Shown: positions 1-8,698, numbered from the stretch's first letter. The stretch is 64,000 nt of DNA from Marivibrio halodurans (GCF_017963645.1 NZ_JAGMWN010000005.1:310001-374000); one strand, 5' to 3'. Notes: a model not told the origin generated them from the letters alone. Made by a program: numbers and translations.

Positions 1-1082
1 AAGATGAACAGACTCGCCGGCCCGAAACGCGGCAGCAACGCCCCTGCCGCCACCGGCCCCGCCACCGCGCCGACCGCATAGGCGACAAGAAGCGCGGCAC
101 CGGCCTCCACGAAATCGCCGGCCGACAGATGGTCGTTCATATGCGCGACGCAAAGCGAATAGATCGGCATCGAAAGACCGCCGAAGAACCCGACCGCGGC
201 GAACAACATCCAATCCGTCGCCCCCAGGATCAGAACCGCCGCGAGCACGAGCCCGCTCACCCCCGCCAGCGCGGACGCGACGGTCAGAACGAGCCGGCGG
301 TCGAAGAAGTCCGACAGCCGCCCCACCGGCAATTGCAGGACCGCCCCGCCGACGATGGCGCTGGCCATGAAGGTGGCGACGCCGGTGCTGTCGAGACCGG
401 CATCCACCGCGACCTTCCCCGCCAGCCCCCAGAAGGTACCGAGCGTGACGCCCACCACGACGCAACCGACCATGGCGAGTGGCGACGCCTTGAAGAAATG
501 CAGGATGCGCACCCGGCTGGCCGCCACGGGCCCGGGCTGCACCCCCTTGGTCAAGCCGACCGGCACGAGGCTGAGCGCGATCAGGATCGTGACCACCGAG
601 AACAGTTCGAACCCTGCCGGATCGGCGAGCGGCAGCAAATACTGTCCGCCCGTCATCGCGGCCAGATCGACAATGCGATAGACGGACAGCACGCGCCCGC
701 GATTCTCATTGGTCGAAAGCTCGTTGACCCAACTTTCGATGACGACGTAAAGGCCCGCGAACCCCAGCCCGGCGACCGCGCGGAAGACGATCCAGCTCCA
801 CGGATCGACGCTCAACGCATGCGCGGTCGCGGCCGAGGCGACGACCGCCGCCATGACCGCGAAGGATCGGATGTGGCCGACACGGCGGACCAGCGGCACG
901 GCGGCGAGGCACCCGATCCCGAAGCTCGCGAAATAGGCGGCCGCGATCAGGCCGAGTTCGACCGCGCTGAACCCTTCGATCGCGGCGCGCACCGCGATCA
1001 GCGTCGGTAGCAACCCGTTGCCGAGCGACAGGATCGCGAGCGAGACGAACAACGCGCCGAAACCGACCAGGACCGAAATCAT
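1..1082 (-). CDS. MFS transporter, YcaD-like (3' end cut by window edge)
   Basis: An inner-membrane major facilitator superfamily transporter on the reverse strand. It begins at the ATG at 1082 (MISVLVGFGALF) and is open to the window edge, so the C-terminus is missing. About 360 residues are visible, with ten or more hydrophobic segments. The segment ESWVNELSTNENRGRVLS followed by a GGQYLL motif matches the YcaD-type MFS group, where this loop carries an N-x-N-R-G-R signature after the fourth membrane segment. The second half has the usual LPVGRLSDFFDRR loop. Substrate is unknown; this group is only loosely tied to drug or metabolite export. The next gene is divergent, so it is probably transcribed alone or with genes to the left of the window. 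Confidence 0.85.
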   Translation of the reverse strand, partial: MISVLVGFGALFVSLAILSLGNGLLPTLIAVRAAIEGFSAVELGLIAAAYFASFGIGCLAAVPLVRRVGHIRSFAVMAAVVASAATAHALSVDPWSWIVFRAVAGLGFAGLYVVIESWVNELSTNENRGRVLSVYRIVDLAAMTGGQYLLPLADPAGFELFSVVTILIALSLVPVGLTKGVQPGPVAASRVRILHFFKASPLAMVGCVVVGVTLGTFWGLAGKVAVDAGLDSTGVATFMASAIVGGAVLQLPVGRLSDFFDRRLVLTVASALAGVSGLVLAAVLILGATDWMLFAAVGFFGGLSMPIYSLCVAHMNDHLSAGDFVEAGAALLVAYAVGAVAGPVAAGALLPRFGPASLFI

Positions 1083-1307
1083 GCGCGACCTCTCATCCAC
1101 CGCCTCCCGGCCAACCCGCCATATCATCGGTTCCGACGAGAGTAACGACCACGCCATTCGACCGCAAATATCGTCCCCTGCCACCGGACCGTCCCAAGTT
1201 GCGGCGGTGACCCAAAGGTGCAAATCTACGATGGCATATCATGATACCCGGATCGCCCATTCGGCGGGTGGTATCGGGGCGCGTGGCGGAATTAGCGGTG
1301 GTGAAGC

Positions 1308-1829
1308 GTGATACCCTACCGGAAAATAGAGAGTTGGGAGTACTTCCACCTTCCCCTGGAGGTGGAAACCACCCCCTTTCCCGTCTTCGACCGCATATTG
1401 TCGCTCTGGGCCGGGAAAAGAGGGGGACGGCCGATGCCCGCCTGGTCGGATTTCGACATCGCGGATTTCGTCGGCTGGCATCGCCATATCATCCTCCATG
1501 AAGTGACGGGCCCTCCTTTCGACCTTTATTGCCGGCTGTTCGGCACCTTCCCCACCGAGGCTTACGGCGTGAACCTGACCGGGCGAACCGTGCGGAACGC
1601 CGCCCCGAGGATCGAGACCGCGAACGACCTCGCCCATTTGGAGAAACTGGCGACGGAACAGCGGATCGGCTGCTGTTCCGGAACCCGTTACTGGTCGGGT
1701 AAGGAATTCATCACCATGGCGTTCCTGGAACTGCCGCTTTCCGACGATGGCCAAGCCGTGACGCATTTCCTGATTTTGACGGTCGACCTGCCGCCCGCCG
1801 CCCGCGCGGCGCACGCGACCGTACGATAA
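1308..1829 (+). CDS. PAS_5 domain protein
   Basis: A small soluble protein of 173 residues in the PAS_5 family (PF07310), mostly found in multiple copies in Rhodospirillales and relatives. Recognisable pieces are a W-x-G-K-R-x-G-R-x-M-P-A-W-S-D-F-D stretch near residues 33-50, a central F-D-L-Y-C-R-L-F-G-T core, and a closing LPLSDDGQAVTHFL strand. The start is the GTG at 1308; no ATG lies closer to the conserved region. No output domain is attached, so it may be a stand-alone ligand sensor, but no ligand or partner is known. It is divergent from the MFS gene and not clearly in an operon with the LysE gene about 100 bases downstream. Confidence 0.72.
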   Translation: MIPYRKIESWEYFHLPLEVETTPFPVFDRILSLWAGKRGGRPMPAWSDFDIADFVGWHRHIILHEVTGPPFDLYCRLFGTFPTEAYGVNLTGRTVRNAAPRIETANDLAHLEKLATEQRIGCCSGTRYWSGKEFITMAFLELPLSDDGQAVTHFLILTVDLPPAARAAHATVR

Positions 1830-1932
1830 CGGACCACCGCTTGACCGCCTCCCCTCGGCGGTTCCGGGTGGTCCGCGACTCGGCCCCATCATCCTGTCCC
1901 CTGAATGCTCTTCCAGCCCCGAGGAAGCGGTC

Positions 1933-2574
1933 ATGCCCGACATCCATACCCTCATGCTTTTCGCGGGCGCGAGCCTCGTTCTCTACATCTCGCCCGGCCC
2001 GGACATGCTCCATGTGGCGAACCGCGCGATGGCGGACGGCATTCGGGGCGGCATGCTCGCCGCGCTAGGGGTTTCCGCCGGGCTTGTCGTGCATATGCTG
2101 GCCGCCGCCTTCGGACTCGCCGCCGTGCTGGTGATCTGGCCGATCGCCTTCACGCTGGTGAAATGGCTGGGCGCGGCCTATCTGCTCTATCTGGGAGTCA
2201 CGGCCCTGATGGGTCGGGGGTCGGCCGCCCGCCCTACCGGCGGGATGGCGCGGGCCGGATCCTGGCGGCTCTTCCGGCAAGGGTTCCTGGTCAATCTGCT
2301 GAATCCGAAGATCGCGCTTTTCTTCATGGCCTTCCTGCCACAATTCGCCTCCCAGGCGCCGGGTGCGAACGGCGTCGACCAGACTCTGCAAATCCTTATC
2401 CTGGGCGCGCTTTTCAACACGGGCAGCCTGGTCTGGCTCGGCATCCAGACCGTGACCTTCGCGCGCATCGGGCGGTGGCTATCGGCGCGGCCGCGCATCC
2501 TGCTCTGGCAAAGGAGGGTCAGCGGGGTGCTGCTGATCGCGCTCGCCGGACGACTGGCGGTGGCGGAACGATAG
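1933..2574 (+). CDS. LysE/RhtB family amino-acid exporter
   Basis: A 213-residue inner-membrane exporter of the LysE/RhtB family, which exports amino acids such as lysine, homoserine or threonine. The N-terminus carries the family signature SPGPDML after the first membrane segment, and the centre has FLVNLLNPKIALFFMAFLPQF, the typical second signature (residues about 122-141). Roughly six hydrophobic segments are visible. A GAGGA ribosome-binding site stands about seven bases before the ATG. The substrate cannot be assigned from sequence. It converges with sufE, with only about 20 bases between the stops. Confidence 0.92.
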   Translation: MPDIHTLMLFAGASLVLYISPGPDMLHVANRAMADGIRGGMLAALGVSAGLVVHMLAAAFGLAAVLVIWPIAFTLVKWLGAAYLLYLGVTALMGRGSAARPTGGMARAGSWRLFRQGFLVNLLNPKIALFFMAFLPQFASQAPGANGVDQTLQILILGALFNTGSLVWLGIQTVTFARIGRWLSARPRILLWQRRVSGVLLIALAGRLAVAER

Positions 2575-2595
2575 GCCACCTTCGACCATGGGCGC

Positions 2596-3015
2596 TCAGG
2601 CGTGATCGGCGGCGATCGCCTTGATTCGCTCGACCATGGCGACGAAGCCGTTGCGACGGTTCGGCGATAGATGATTCGAGAGCCCGAGCCGTCCCAGCGT
2701 ATCGACCGCGTCCGTCTCCAGGATCTCGGCCGGGCGGCGATCATTATAGAGTTCCAGCAGCACCGCGATCAGCCCCTTCACGATGAAGGCGTCGCTATCG
2801 GCGCGGAAATGCAGCCGGGTCTCGCCGTCGCGCTCGACCGGCTCATGTACCAGCCAAACCTGGCTCATGCAGCCTCGGACCTTCGTGTCCTCGGTCTTCT
2901 CCGCCTCCGGCATGGACTCCAGTTTCTTGCCGAGATCGATGACATAGGCGTAGCGATCCTCCCAATCATCCAGAAGGGAGAAATTCTCGACCAACTCATC
3001 CACCGTCATCGTCAT
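2596..3015 (-). CDS. sufE: SufE Fe-S cluster assembly sulfur acceptor
   Basis: SufE accepts persulfide sulfur from the cysteine desulfurase SufS and stimulates it during Fe-S cluster assembly in the cytoplasm. The protein is about 139 residues, the usual length. The persulfide cysteine lies in the conserved V-R-G-C-M-S-Q-V-W motif, and the C-terminal GLSNHLSPNRRNGF segment is typical of the family. I chose the ATG at 3015 (MTMTVDELVENF) with GGGA upstream; an in-frame ATG at 3045 would add ten poorly conserved residues. No other suf genes are in the window, so this is an isolated copy. Confidence 0.95.
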   Translation of the reverse strand: MTMTVDELVENFSLLDDWEDRYAYVIDLGKKLESMPEAEKTEDTKVRGCMSQVWLVHEPVERDGETRLHFRADSDAFIVKGLIAVLLELYNDRRPAEILETDAVDTLGRLGLSNHLSPNRRNGFVAMVERIKAIAADHA

Positions 3016-3383
3016 GGCGTTCCCGCTTCGACCTCGCGCGCTCATTCTCTCGTCGGCTCGGATATAGGCTGCATGGCCGGATGGCGAAAGCCCCGCGGGC
3101 GTACCCTGACTCCAGCCACGCCAAACGAGCGCCCAAAGCGTGACCCCCCCAAACTGGAGCCACAGTTACAATTGGCACCAACCACGCAGTAGCCTGAACT
3201 CACCCCCCATCAGCCGACTCGCACTATCCGAGGACAACCTGTTGAGGCTTCACAGCTAGAGCGAAGGACGTTGCTCGAAGCTTGATGCCAGTTGGACGAT
3301 CTCCGAGCCACCGCATGTACAAGGTAGACGCTGAAGGTGAATTCAAACTACCCTTAATAGTCGCACTTTGGGTGGAGGGTGGA
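3016..3383. other. Intergenic stretch at the left edge of a lower-GC islet
   Basis: About 370 bases between the divergent starts of sufE and the DUF4041 gene. Base composition falls from the high-GC background to a mixed, more AT-rich sequence from roughly 3160 onward. I see no convincing gene, tRNA or integrase remnant. It presumably holds the promoters of both genes and the left junction of the islet, but I could not pick out a clean attachment site or flanking repeat. Confidence 0.5.
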
Positions 3384-4847
3384 ATGTTTGATTATTCGGT
3401 TTGGCTTTCTTGGTTACAGACATCCCCTGCTGGCGGAGACGTTGGATACTGGGTTTCAGCTGCCCTCGCGGTTGCGATCATTGCCTCTTCGGTTTCCATC
3501 GCGCTCAGCATCAAACGTAGTCGCGCTCTAATCTCGCTTCGCCTCTCGCTCAACACCCTGGGACAGGCACATGACGCCACCCAAAGCGAGGTTCGTAGGC
3601 TTGAAGAACTCTATGCAGATCCGATTTCCCGAGAGCGGGAAGTGCAACGCCTTAAAGAAGAGGCCAACGCGGAGCACGATAGGGCCGAAGATATGGCCGC
3701 ACGTCTTAAGACGCTCCAGAAGGACTATTCCGACAAAAAGGCGATCTATAATGCCGTGAAGGCTGAAGCGGCCATCTATGATGAAACAATCGAGTTGGCG
3801 CAGATTGGGTTCTACCAACCACATTTCCGCTTCGATGATAGCGAGCGCTACAAGACAGCCATCCGCTATGCGAAAGATGAGCAGAAGGCTCTCGTCAAGC
3901 AAAAGCGGGCGATCATCATTCCAAGCAATTGGACGGTGAACGGCTCTCGACAGGAAGGTAAGAAACTCGAGAACCGTACCGTTCGACTCACGCTTAGGGC
4001 GTTTAACAACGAGTGCGACGCCGCAGTTGCCAATGTGACGTGGCGAAATGCCGAAGCAATGGCGAAGCGTATCAACCGCGCCTTTGAACAGATCAACAAG
4101 GAGAACGAACCTCTCGGCGCATCCATAAGCAAAGTATATCTGGAACTGAAGCTCGACGAACTCTCACTGACAATCGAGCGAGAGGAAAAGCGCAAGCGTG
4201 AGCGTGAGGAGACTGCAGAACTTCGGCGCCAGGAGCGAGAGGAGAAGAAGCTTCAGGAAGAAGCGCGGCGCGCAGAGAAAGAGGAGAAAGAAGCTGAAGA
4301 GCGCCTCACCAAAGCGCGCGCACAGGCGGAGAAGGCGGTTGGCGAAGAGTTAGACGCCCTAAACCTGCAGATCGAGGAACTTCGCCAGCAACTGGAGCAA
4401 GCCCATTCTCTAACCGAACGCGCAAAATCGATGGCCGAGCAAACCCGTCTTGGCCACGTCTATGTGATCTCCAATCAGGGCTCGTTCGGCGGCGGCGTGT
4501 TCAAGATCGGCTTGACGCGTCGACTTGATCCGCATGATCGCATCAAAGAACTGGGAGACGCTTCCGTCCCATTCAGCTTCGACACCCATGCACTCATTTT
4601 CTCTGAGGACGCACCCGCGCTTGAGTCCGCCTTGCATAATCGGTTCGAGGATAAGCGCGTAAATGCTGCGAACATGCGCAAAGAGTTCTTTCGAGTGACG
4701 CTCGATGAGGTTGAGCAGGCCGTTTCGGAAGTAGCTCCCGCCGCCGACTTCTATCGCGACGCGGAAGCCCAAGAATATCATGAAACGTTGATGCTCCAGC
4801 AAAGGGCTGAGGAAATAGCCGAGGCGGAGTTCCCTGAGAGCATCTAG
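3384..4847 (+). CDS. Membrane-anchored DUF4041 / T5orf172 (GIY-YIG-like) protein
   Basis: A 487-residue protein with a hydrophobic helix at about residues 22-42. A short helical region follows, then a DUF4041-like region at about 130-280 (motifs IGFYQPHF and YKTAIRYAKDEQK). A strongly charged E/R/K coiled coil lies at about 285-370. The C-terminal T5orf172/MUG113-type domain (GHVYVISN, VFKIGLTRR, LESALHNRF) belongs to the GIY-YIG nuclease superfamily. The ATG at 3384 follows GGAGGG; starts at 3282 and 3315 are possible but lack this site. DUF4041-T5orf172 proteins are common on phages, plasmids and genomic islands, and their function is not established. Codon and base use are visibly less GC-rich than in the neighbours, which suggests horizontal transfer. 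Confidence 0.82.
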   Translation: MFDYSVWLSWLQTSPAGGDVGYWVSAALAVAIIASSVSIALSIKRSRALISLRLSLNTLGQAHDATQSEVRRLEELYADPISREREVQRLKEEANAEHDRAEDMAARLKTLQKDYSDKKAIYNAVKAEAAIYDETIELAQIGFYQPHFRFDDSERYKTAIRYAKDEQKALVKQKRAIIIPSNWTVNGSRQEGKKLENRTVRLTLRAFNNECDAAVANVTWRNAEAMAKRINRAFEQINKENEPLGASISKVYLELKLDELSLTIEREEKRKREREETAELRRQEREEKKLQEEARRAEKEEKEAEERLTKARAQAEKAVGEELDALNLQIEELRQQLEQAHSLTERAKSMAEQTRLGHVYVISNQGSFGGGVFKIGLTRRLDPHDRIKELGDASVPFSFDTHALIFSEDAPALESALHNRFEDKRVNAANMRKEFFRVTLDEVEQAVSEVAPAADFYRDAEAQEYHETLMLQQRAEEIAEAEFPESI

Positions 4848-4930
4848 GAAGACCATACCATCAAAGATCTACTATCCCGTCAGCACCTCATCCATTAACG
4901 TTTGCAGGGCATCCCGTTTCCCTTCACAGG

Positions 4931-5596
4931 TCAGAGCGTCCGATAGGCCTCCAGCCCCGGCGAGGCGCCGGGGCCCCACCAGGCATAGAGAGCCAGCATC
5001 GGCTTCGGTCGGGTTTCGGTCGCATGCGGCTCGCATGGCGCATGCAGGCGCAGGCTTCCCGCCTTGTCGGGCGTGCCGCTCCATGTCCCGCCACGCGCCC
5101 ACCAGGCCTCCCCCGCCAGGGTCAGGTAAAGCTCGTCGGCCGCATGCAGATGGGAAGGATAATGGGTGCGCGGCGCCTGGAGATGCAGGCCGAGGCGGAA
5201 CCGGTCGCTCGGCACCGGGGCGCGGGGGCCGACGATCTCCGCCCAGGCGACACGGCCCGCGACCTCCCAGCCGGTTTCCGACGCGTCCGGGCGCATCCAG
5301 TCGAGTTGTCCGCGCAGGCTCGCCACCGCGCCGACGAGATCCGCCGTCGCGGGCGCGCTCAACGCCAACGCCGAATCGAGGAAGGCCGTCGCCGGCGCGC
5401 GGCTTCGCGCGGACCGGCGCGGGCGCGCGGCGGTCACGCCATCGATCTCGTCCGCGATCCGTGCTCCTTCCCGTTTGGCGCGGGCGCGCAGATGCGCCGC
5501 CACGAGATCGAGGAAGGGAGCGAACGGGTCCTCCCGGTCGGGCCGGGCCAATCGGCGTGCCCCCGGGTCGGGGCCGAGGGGACGCGGCGCGCTCAC
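4931..5596 (-). CDS. DMSP-lyase-like cupin protein
   Basis: A 221-residue protein with a C-terminal cupin of the dimethylsulfoniopropionate lyase family (PF16867; DddQ/DddL type). These enzymes cleave DMSP to dimethyl sulfide and acrylate using a cupin-bound metal. The cupin motifs are visible as HYPSHLHAADELYLTLAG (two His, one Glu, one Tyr, as expected for the metal site) and a later C-E-P-H-A-T with the last His ligand, followed by MLALYAWWG. The start is the GTG at 5596, which overlaps the TGA of the upstream dioxygenase in a GTGA, so translation is probably coupled. A longer frame to 5725 overlaps the dioxygenase and is unlikely. True DMSP lyase activity is not proven; the substrate may be a related osmolyte. 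Confidence 0.75.
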   Translation of the reverse strand: MSAPRPLGPDPGARRLARPDREDPFAPFLDLVAAHLRARAKREGARIADEIDGVTAARPRRSARSRAPATAFLDSALALSAPATADLVGAVASLRGQLDWMRPDASETGWEVAGRVAWAEIVGPRAPVPSDRFRLGLHLQAPRTHYPSHLHAADELYLTLAGEAWWARGGTWSGTPDKAGSLRLHAPCEPHATETRPKPMLALYAWWGPGASPGLEAYRTL

Positions 5597-6459
5597 GCTT
5601 CCGCCGGCTCCGCCCGTTCGGCGCCGGCCTCCGGCGGCCAGACACGGGGCAGCATCGGGCAGTCGAGCGGGGCGTCCGTCCGCTGTCCCCGTTCCATCAG
5701 GAATTCCGCCGTCTCCGCCGTCCAAGGGCCGCGCGGATGAAACCGGACATCCTGATCGCCATAGCGCAGGGAAAGCCGCCGGATCGTCTTATCCAGCGGC
5801 CGGCGCCCCGCGCTCGCCCCATGAACCGTGCGCAGATCGAAGACCAGGCAATCGCCCGGCGCCATCGCCCAGGACAGCCGCCGATCGTCGAAGGACGGGT
5901 CGGAGAAATCCGGCATCGCGGCGTACTCCTCCGCCACCCCGTCGAACGGTTGGTCCAGCTTGAAGTTCTTCGGTTGAAACAGGGGATAGTCGCGGTGCGA
6001 GCCGGCGATGAAGCTCAACCCCTCCTCCGGGGACGCCTGTTCCAACGGAATCCAGACCGCGCACATGCCGCCGCCGGTGAAATCGAAATAAGGTTCGTCA
6101 TGATGCCAGGGCGCGCCGTTGACCGCCCCGGCCTCGCGCAGGAACCAGTTGTCCATCAGAAGATAGGCGCGCTCCGCCCCCAGCAGGCCGGCGGCGATCG
6201 CCGGAACCGGCCCCTCCCGGGCGACCGTCGCGATCGGCGGATTGTCCGGCCACATCCAATAGCTGAAGAGATAGCGGGCGGGCGACCCCTCCGGCGTCTG
6301 GTCGCGGAAGAACCGGCCGGGCGCGGCACGATCCGCCTCGATCCCCTCGGCGATCAGGTCGAGCCAACGGCGTCCGATCACGCCGTGCAGGCACACGACA
6401 CCGTCGCGGCGGTAGGCCGCGCGGGTCGCCTCGTCGATGGTAGCTGCCGTTCCGGTCAT
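5593..6459 (-). CDS. PhyH family Fe(II)/2-oxoglutarate dioxygenase
   Basis: A 288-residue enzyme of the phytanoyl-CoA dioxygenase (PhyH) family. These hydroxylate small molecules using Fe(II), O2 and 2-oxoglutarate. The iron ligands are visible as H119 and D121 in WHHDEPYFD and H213 in TVHGAS, with a basic pair at about 219-220 placed to hold 2-oxoglutarate. The ATG at 6459 begins MTGTAATIDEATRAAYRRDG, a normal PhyH N-terminus; the longer frame reaching 6720 runs into the divergent gene. It is coupled to the DMSP-lyase-like cupin by a 4-base overlap and is divergent from phnW-phnX, so its substrate may be a phosphonate or methylated osmolyte. That link is inference. Confidence 0.88.
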   Translation of the reverse strand: MTGTAATIDEATRAAYRRDGVVCLHGVIGRRWLDLIAEGIEADRAAPGRFFRDQTPEGSPARYLFSYWMWPDNPPIATVAREGPVPAIAAGLLGAERAYLLMDNWFLREAGAVNGAPWHHDEPYFDFTGGGMCAVWIPLEQASPEEGLSFIAGSHRDYPLFQPKNFKLDQPFDGVAEEYAAMPDFSDPSFDDRRLSWAMAPGDCLVFDLRTVHGASAGRRPLDKTIRRLSLRYGDQDVRFHPRGPWTAETAEFLMERGQRTDAPLDCPMLPRVWPPEAGAERAEPAEA

Positions 6460-6638
6460 GACTGGACGGTACGCGCCTTCCCCGCCGCTTGGCAAAGGCT
6501 TTGACGCAATGGAACGGGCCCGCGGATACGCATAGATGAAACCTATCCCCGATATGCTTCCTATCGATTGGACGCGATGTCCGCCGAACGCTATCTGACG
6601 GCTACCGAGGATATCGGCGCGAGCGAAAGGCGAAGACG

Positions 6639-7787
6639 ATGACGGATCGAGAAGCAGACGGGCGCGGCGCGAGCGAGACCGGCGATCCCCTGCTGTTGAC
6701 TCCGGGGCCGCTGACCACATCGGCCAGCGTCAAGCGGGCGATGCTGCATGACTGGGGGTCCCGCGACAGGACCTTTCTCGAAATGAACGAACGGGTCCTG
6801 GCCCGCATCGCCGGGATGGCGAACGCCACCGCCACCCATGCCTGCGTGCCGATGCAGGGCAGCGGCACCTTCGCGGTGGAGGCCATGATCGGCACCATGG
6901 TGCCGCGCGACGGCAAACTTCTGGTGCTGGTCAACGGCGCCTACGGAACGCGGGCCGCCCGCATCTGCGCGCGCATCGGCCGCGCCGTCGCCACGCTGGA
7001 AACGCCGGAGGACACGCCCCCCGACCTCGCCGCGCTGGAGCGGCGCCTGGCGGAGGATCAGGCGATCACCCATGTCCTCGCCGTGCAGTGCGAGACGACG
7101 AGCGGCATCCTGAACCCAGTGGAGGAGATCGCCACCCTCGTCGCCGACGCCGGCCGCGCGCTGCTGATCGATGCGATGAGTGCCTTCGGCGCCCTGCCGC
7201 TCGACGCCGGGGAGGTGCCGTTCCAGGCGCTCGCCGCCTCCAGCAACAAATGCCTGGAGGGGGTGCCGGGCCTCGGCTTCGTGCTGTGCGAACGCGGGGC
7301 CCTCGCCGCGGCGGCGGGCAACGCGCCCTCGCTCGCCCTCGATCTCGCCGACCAACAGGCGGTGTTGGAGAAGACGGGCCAATATCGCTTCACCCCGCCG
7401 ATCCACGTCATCGCGGCCCTGGACCAGGCGATCGCGGAGCACGCGGCGGAGGGTGGCGTCACCGGGCGCGGCGCCCGTTATGCGGAGAACTGCCAAGTGC
7501 TGGTGGACGGCATGCGGACGCGCGGGTTCGAGACGCTGTTGCCCGACGAATTGCAGGCGCCGATCATCGTCACCTTCCGGATGCCGGCCGACCCGGCCTT
7601 CGACTTCACGCGCTTCTATGACGGACTCGCCGCGCGCGGTTATCTGATCTATCCGGGCAAGCTGACGGTCGCGGAGAGCTTCCGCATCGGCTGCATCGGC
7701 CGGCTCGCCCGCGCGGACATGGAAGGCGCGCTCGCCGCCGTCGATGCCGTCTTGGCGGAAATGGGCGTGACGAGCGTCGCCGCCTGA
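6639..7787 (+). CDS. phnW: 2-aminoethylphosphonate-pyruvate transaminase
   Basis: PhnW moves the amino group of 2-aminoethylphosphonate to pyruvate, giving phosphonoacetaldehyde and alanine. It is a 382-residue fold-type I PLP enzyme. The N-terminus has LLLTPGPLTTSASVK, the family opening. The cofactor lysine is K204 in SSNKCLEGVPG, and the aspartate that contacts PLP sits in LLIDAMSAFGA. The start at 6639 follows a GGCGAAG purine run. The stop is about 35 bases from phnX, so the two form an operon for the phosphonatase route of phosphonate use, with the divergent dioxygenase sharing the promoter region. Confidence 0.95.
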   Translation: MTDREADGRGASETGDPLLLTPGPLTTSASVKRAMLHDWGSRDRTFLEMNERVLARIAGMANATATHACVPMQGSGTFAVEAMIGTMVPRDGKLLVLVNGAYGTRAARICARIGRAVATLETPEDTPPDLAALERRLAEDQAITHVLAVQCETTSGILNPVEEIATLVADAGRALLIDAMSAFGALPLDAGEVPFQALAASSNKCLEGVPGLGFVLCERGALAAAAGNAPSLALDLADQQAVLEKTGQYRFTPPIHVIAALDQAIAEHAAEGGVTGRGARYAENCQVLVDGMRTRGFETLLPDELQAPIIVTFRMPADPAFDFTRFYDGLAARGYLIYPGKLTVAESFRIGCIGRLARADMEGALAAVDAVLAEMGVTSVAA

Positions 7788-7822
7788 CGGATTTGCAAGA
7801 ATATGGAGAGGATTTCAGCCCC

Positions 7823-8644
7823 ATGACCTACCGCTATACCCGCCGCCACATCGGACCGGTCGAGGCCGTTCTGTTCGACAATGCCGGCACGATCGTCGAT
7901 TTCGGCTCGACCGCGCCGGTGATGGCCTTCGTCGAGCTTTTCAAGCGCAGGCAGGTTCAGGTCTCGGTCGAGGAGGCGCGCGGCCCGATGGGCGCGGCCA
8001 AGCGCGATCACATCGCCCAGATGTGCGCCATGCCGGGCGTCGCCGCGCGCTGGGAGGCCGCCCACGGCAAGGCCCCGACGGAAGCCGATATCGACGCGAT
8101 GTACGAAGAGTTCCTGCCGCTTCAGGTCGAATGCCTGCAAAGCCACGCGACGGTCATTCCCGGCGCGGTCGAGTGCTTCGCGCGCTTGCGCGAGGCGGGG
8201 AAGAAGATCGGCACCACCACCGGCTACCCGCGCGAGGTAATGCGGGCGTTGACCGGAAAGCTCGCCGATCAGGGGATCGTGCCCGACAGCCTCGTCTGCG
8301 CCAGCGATGTCGCGCAAGGCCGGCCGAAGCCGGATATGTGCCTGCAAAGCGCGCTCAATCTCGGCGTCGCGGATGTCGGGGCCTGCGTCAATGTCGACGA
8401 CAGCGCGCCGGGCATCGAGGCCGGGCTGGCCGCCGGCATGTGGACCATCGGGCTGGCCTGTTCCGGTAACGAGGTCGGGCTGTCCTTCGAGGAATGGAGC
8501 GCCCTTTCGCCCGAGGGACAGGCCCCGCTGCGCGCCAAGGCGGGCGAGAAGCTGGCCCGTGCCGGCGCGCATTTCGTGGTCGACACGGTCGCCGATGTCG
8601 CGGACGTGATCGCGGAGATCGAGGCACGGATGCGGATGGGCTAA
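7823..8644 (+). CDS. phnX: Phosphonoacetaldehyde hydrolase
   Basis: PhnX splits the C-P bond of phosphonoacetaldehyde to acetaldehyde and phosphate through a Schiff base. This 273-residue HAD-superfamily protein has the nucleophile D19 in FDNAGTIVDFG and the Schiff-base lysine K60 in GPMGAAKRDHI. Later HAD motifs are IGTTTGYPREVM (matching the family's TGYT/TGYP loop), QGRPKPDM and VNVDDSAPGIEAG. The usual D-W-A-G-T nucleophile loop reads D-N-A-G-T here; the Trp to Asn change leaves both catalytic residues intact. I chose the ATG at 7823 because it follows a GGAGAGGA site; a TTG 30 bases earlier is less likely. It follows phnW directly. Confidence 0.93.
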   Translation: MTYRYTRRHIGPVEAVLFDNAGTIVDFGSTAPVMAFVELFKRRQVQVSVEEARGPMGAAKRDHIAQMCAMPGVAARWEAAHGKAPTEADIDAMYEEFLPLQVECLQSHATVIPGAVECFARLREAGKKIGTTTGYPREVMRALTGKLADQGIVPDSLVCASDVAQGRPKPDMCLQSALNLGVADVGACVNVDDSAPGIEAGLAAGMWTIGLACSGNEVGLSFEEWSALSPEGQAPLRAKAGEKLARAGAHFVVDTVADVADVIAEIEARMRMG

Positions 8645-8652
8645 CGCCCCGT

Positions 8653-8690
8653 TCCCGCCTCTCTTTCCGCTCCGGCAGAGGGAGGCGGGA
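8653..8690. terminator. Hairpin between convergent phnX and ugpQ-like gene
   Basis: A 9-base stem (TCCCGCCTC pairing with GAGGCGGGA) separated by about 20 bases sits in the 54-base gap between two convergent stops. There is no clear T-run on either strand, so intrinsic termination is only a suggestion. Confidence 0.35.
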
Positions 8691-8698
8691 CCCGCGCC

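Noticed and set aside
129-1010. Long plus-strand open frame of 293 codons
   Set aside because: It is the antisense of the MFS gene; the protein is R/D/H-rich without any domain, while the reverse strand reads a clean membrane transporter.
5035-6504. 489-codon plus-strand frame
   Set aside because: Antisense to the cupin and PhyH genes, with a composition typical of shadow frames in GC-rich DNA.
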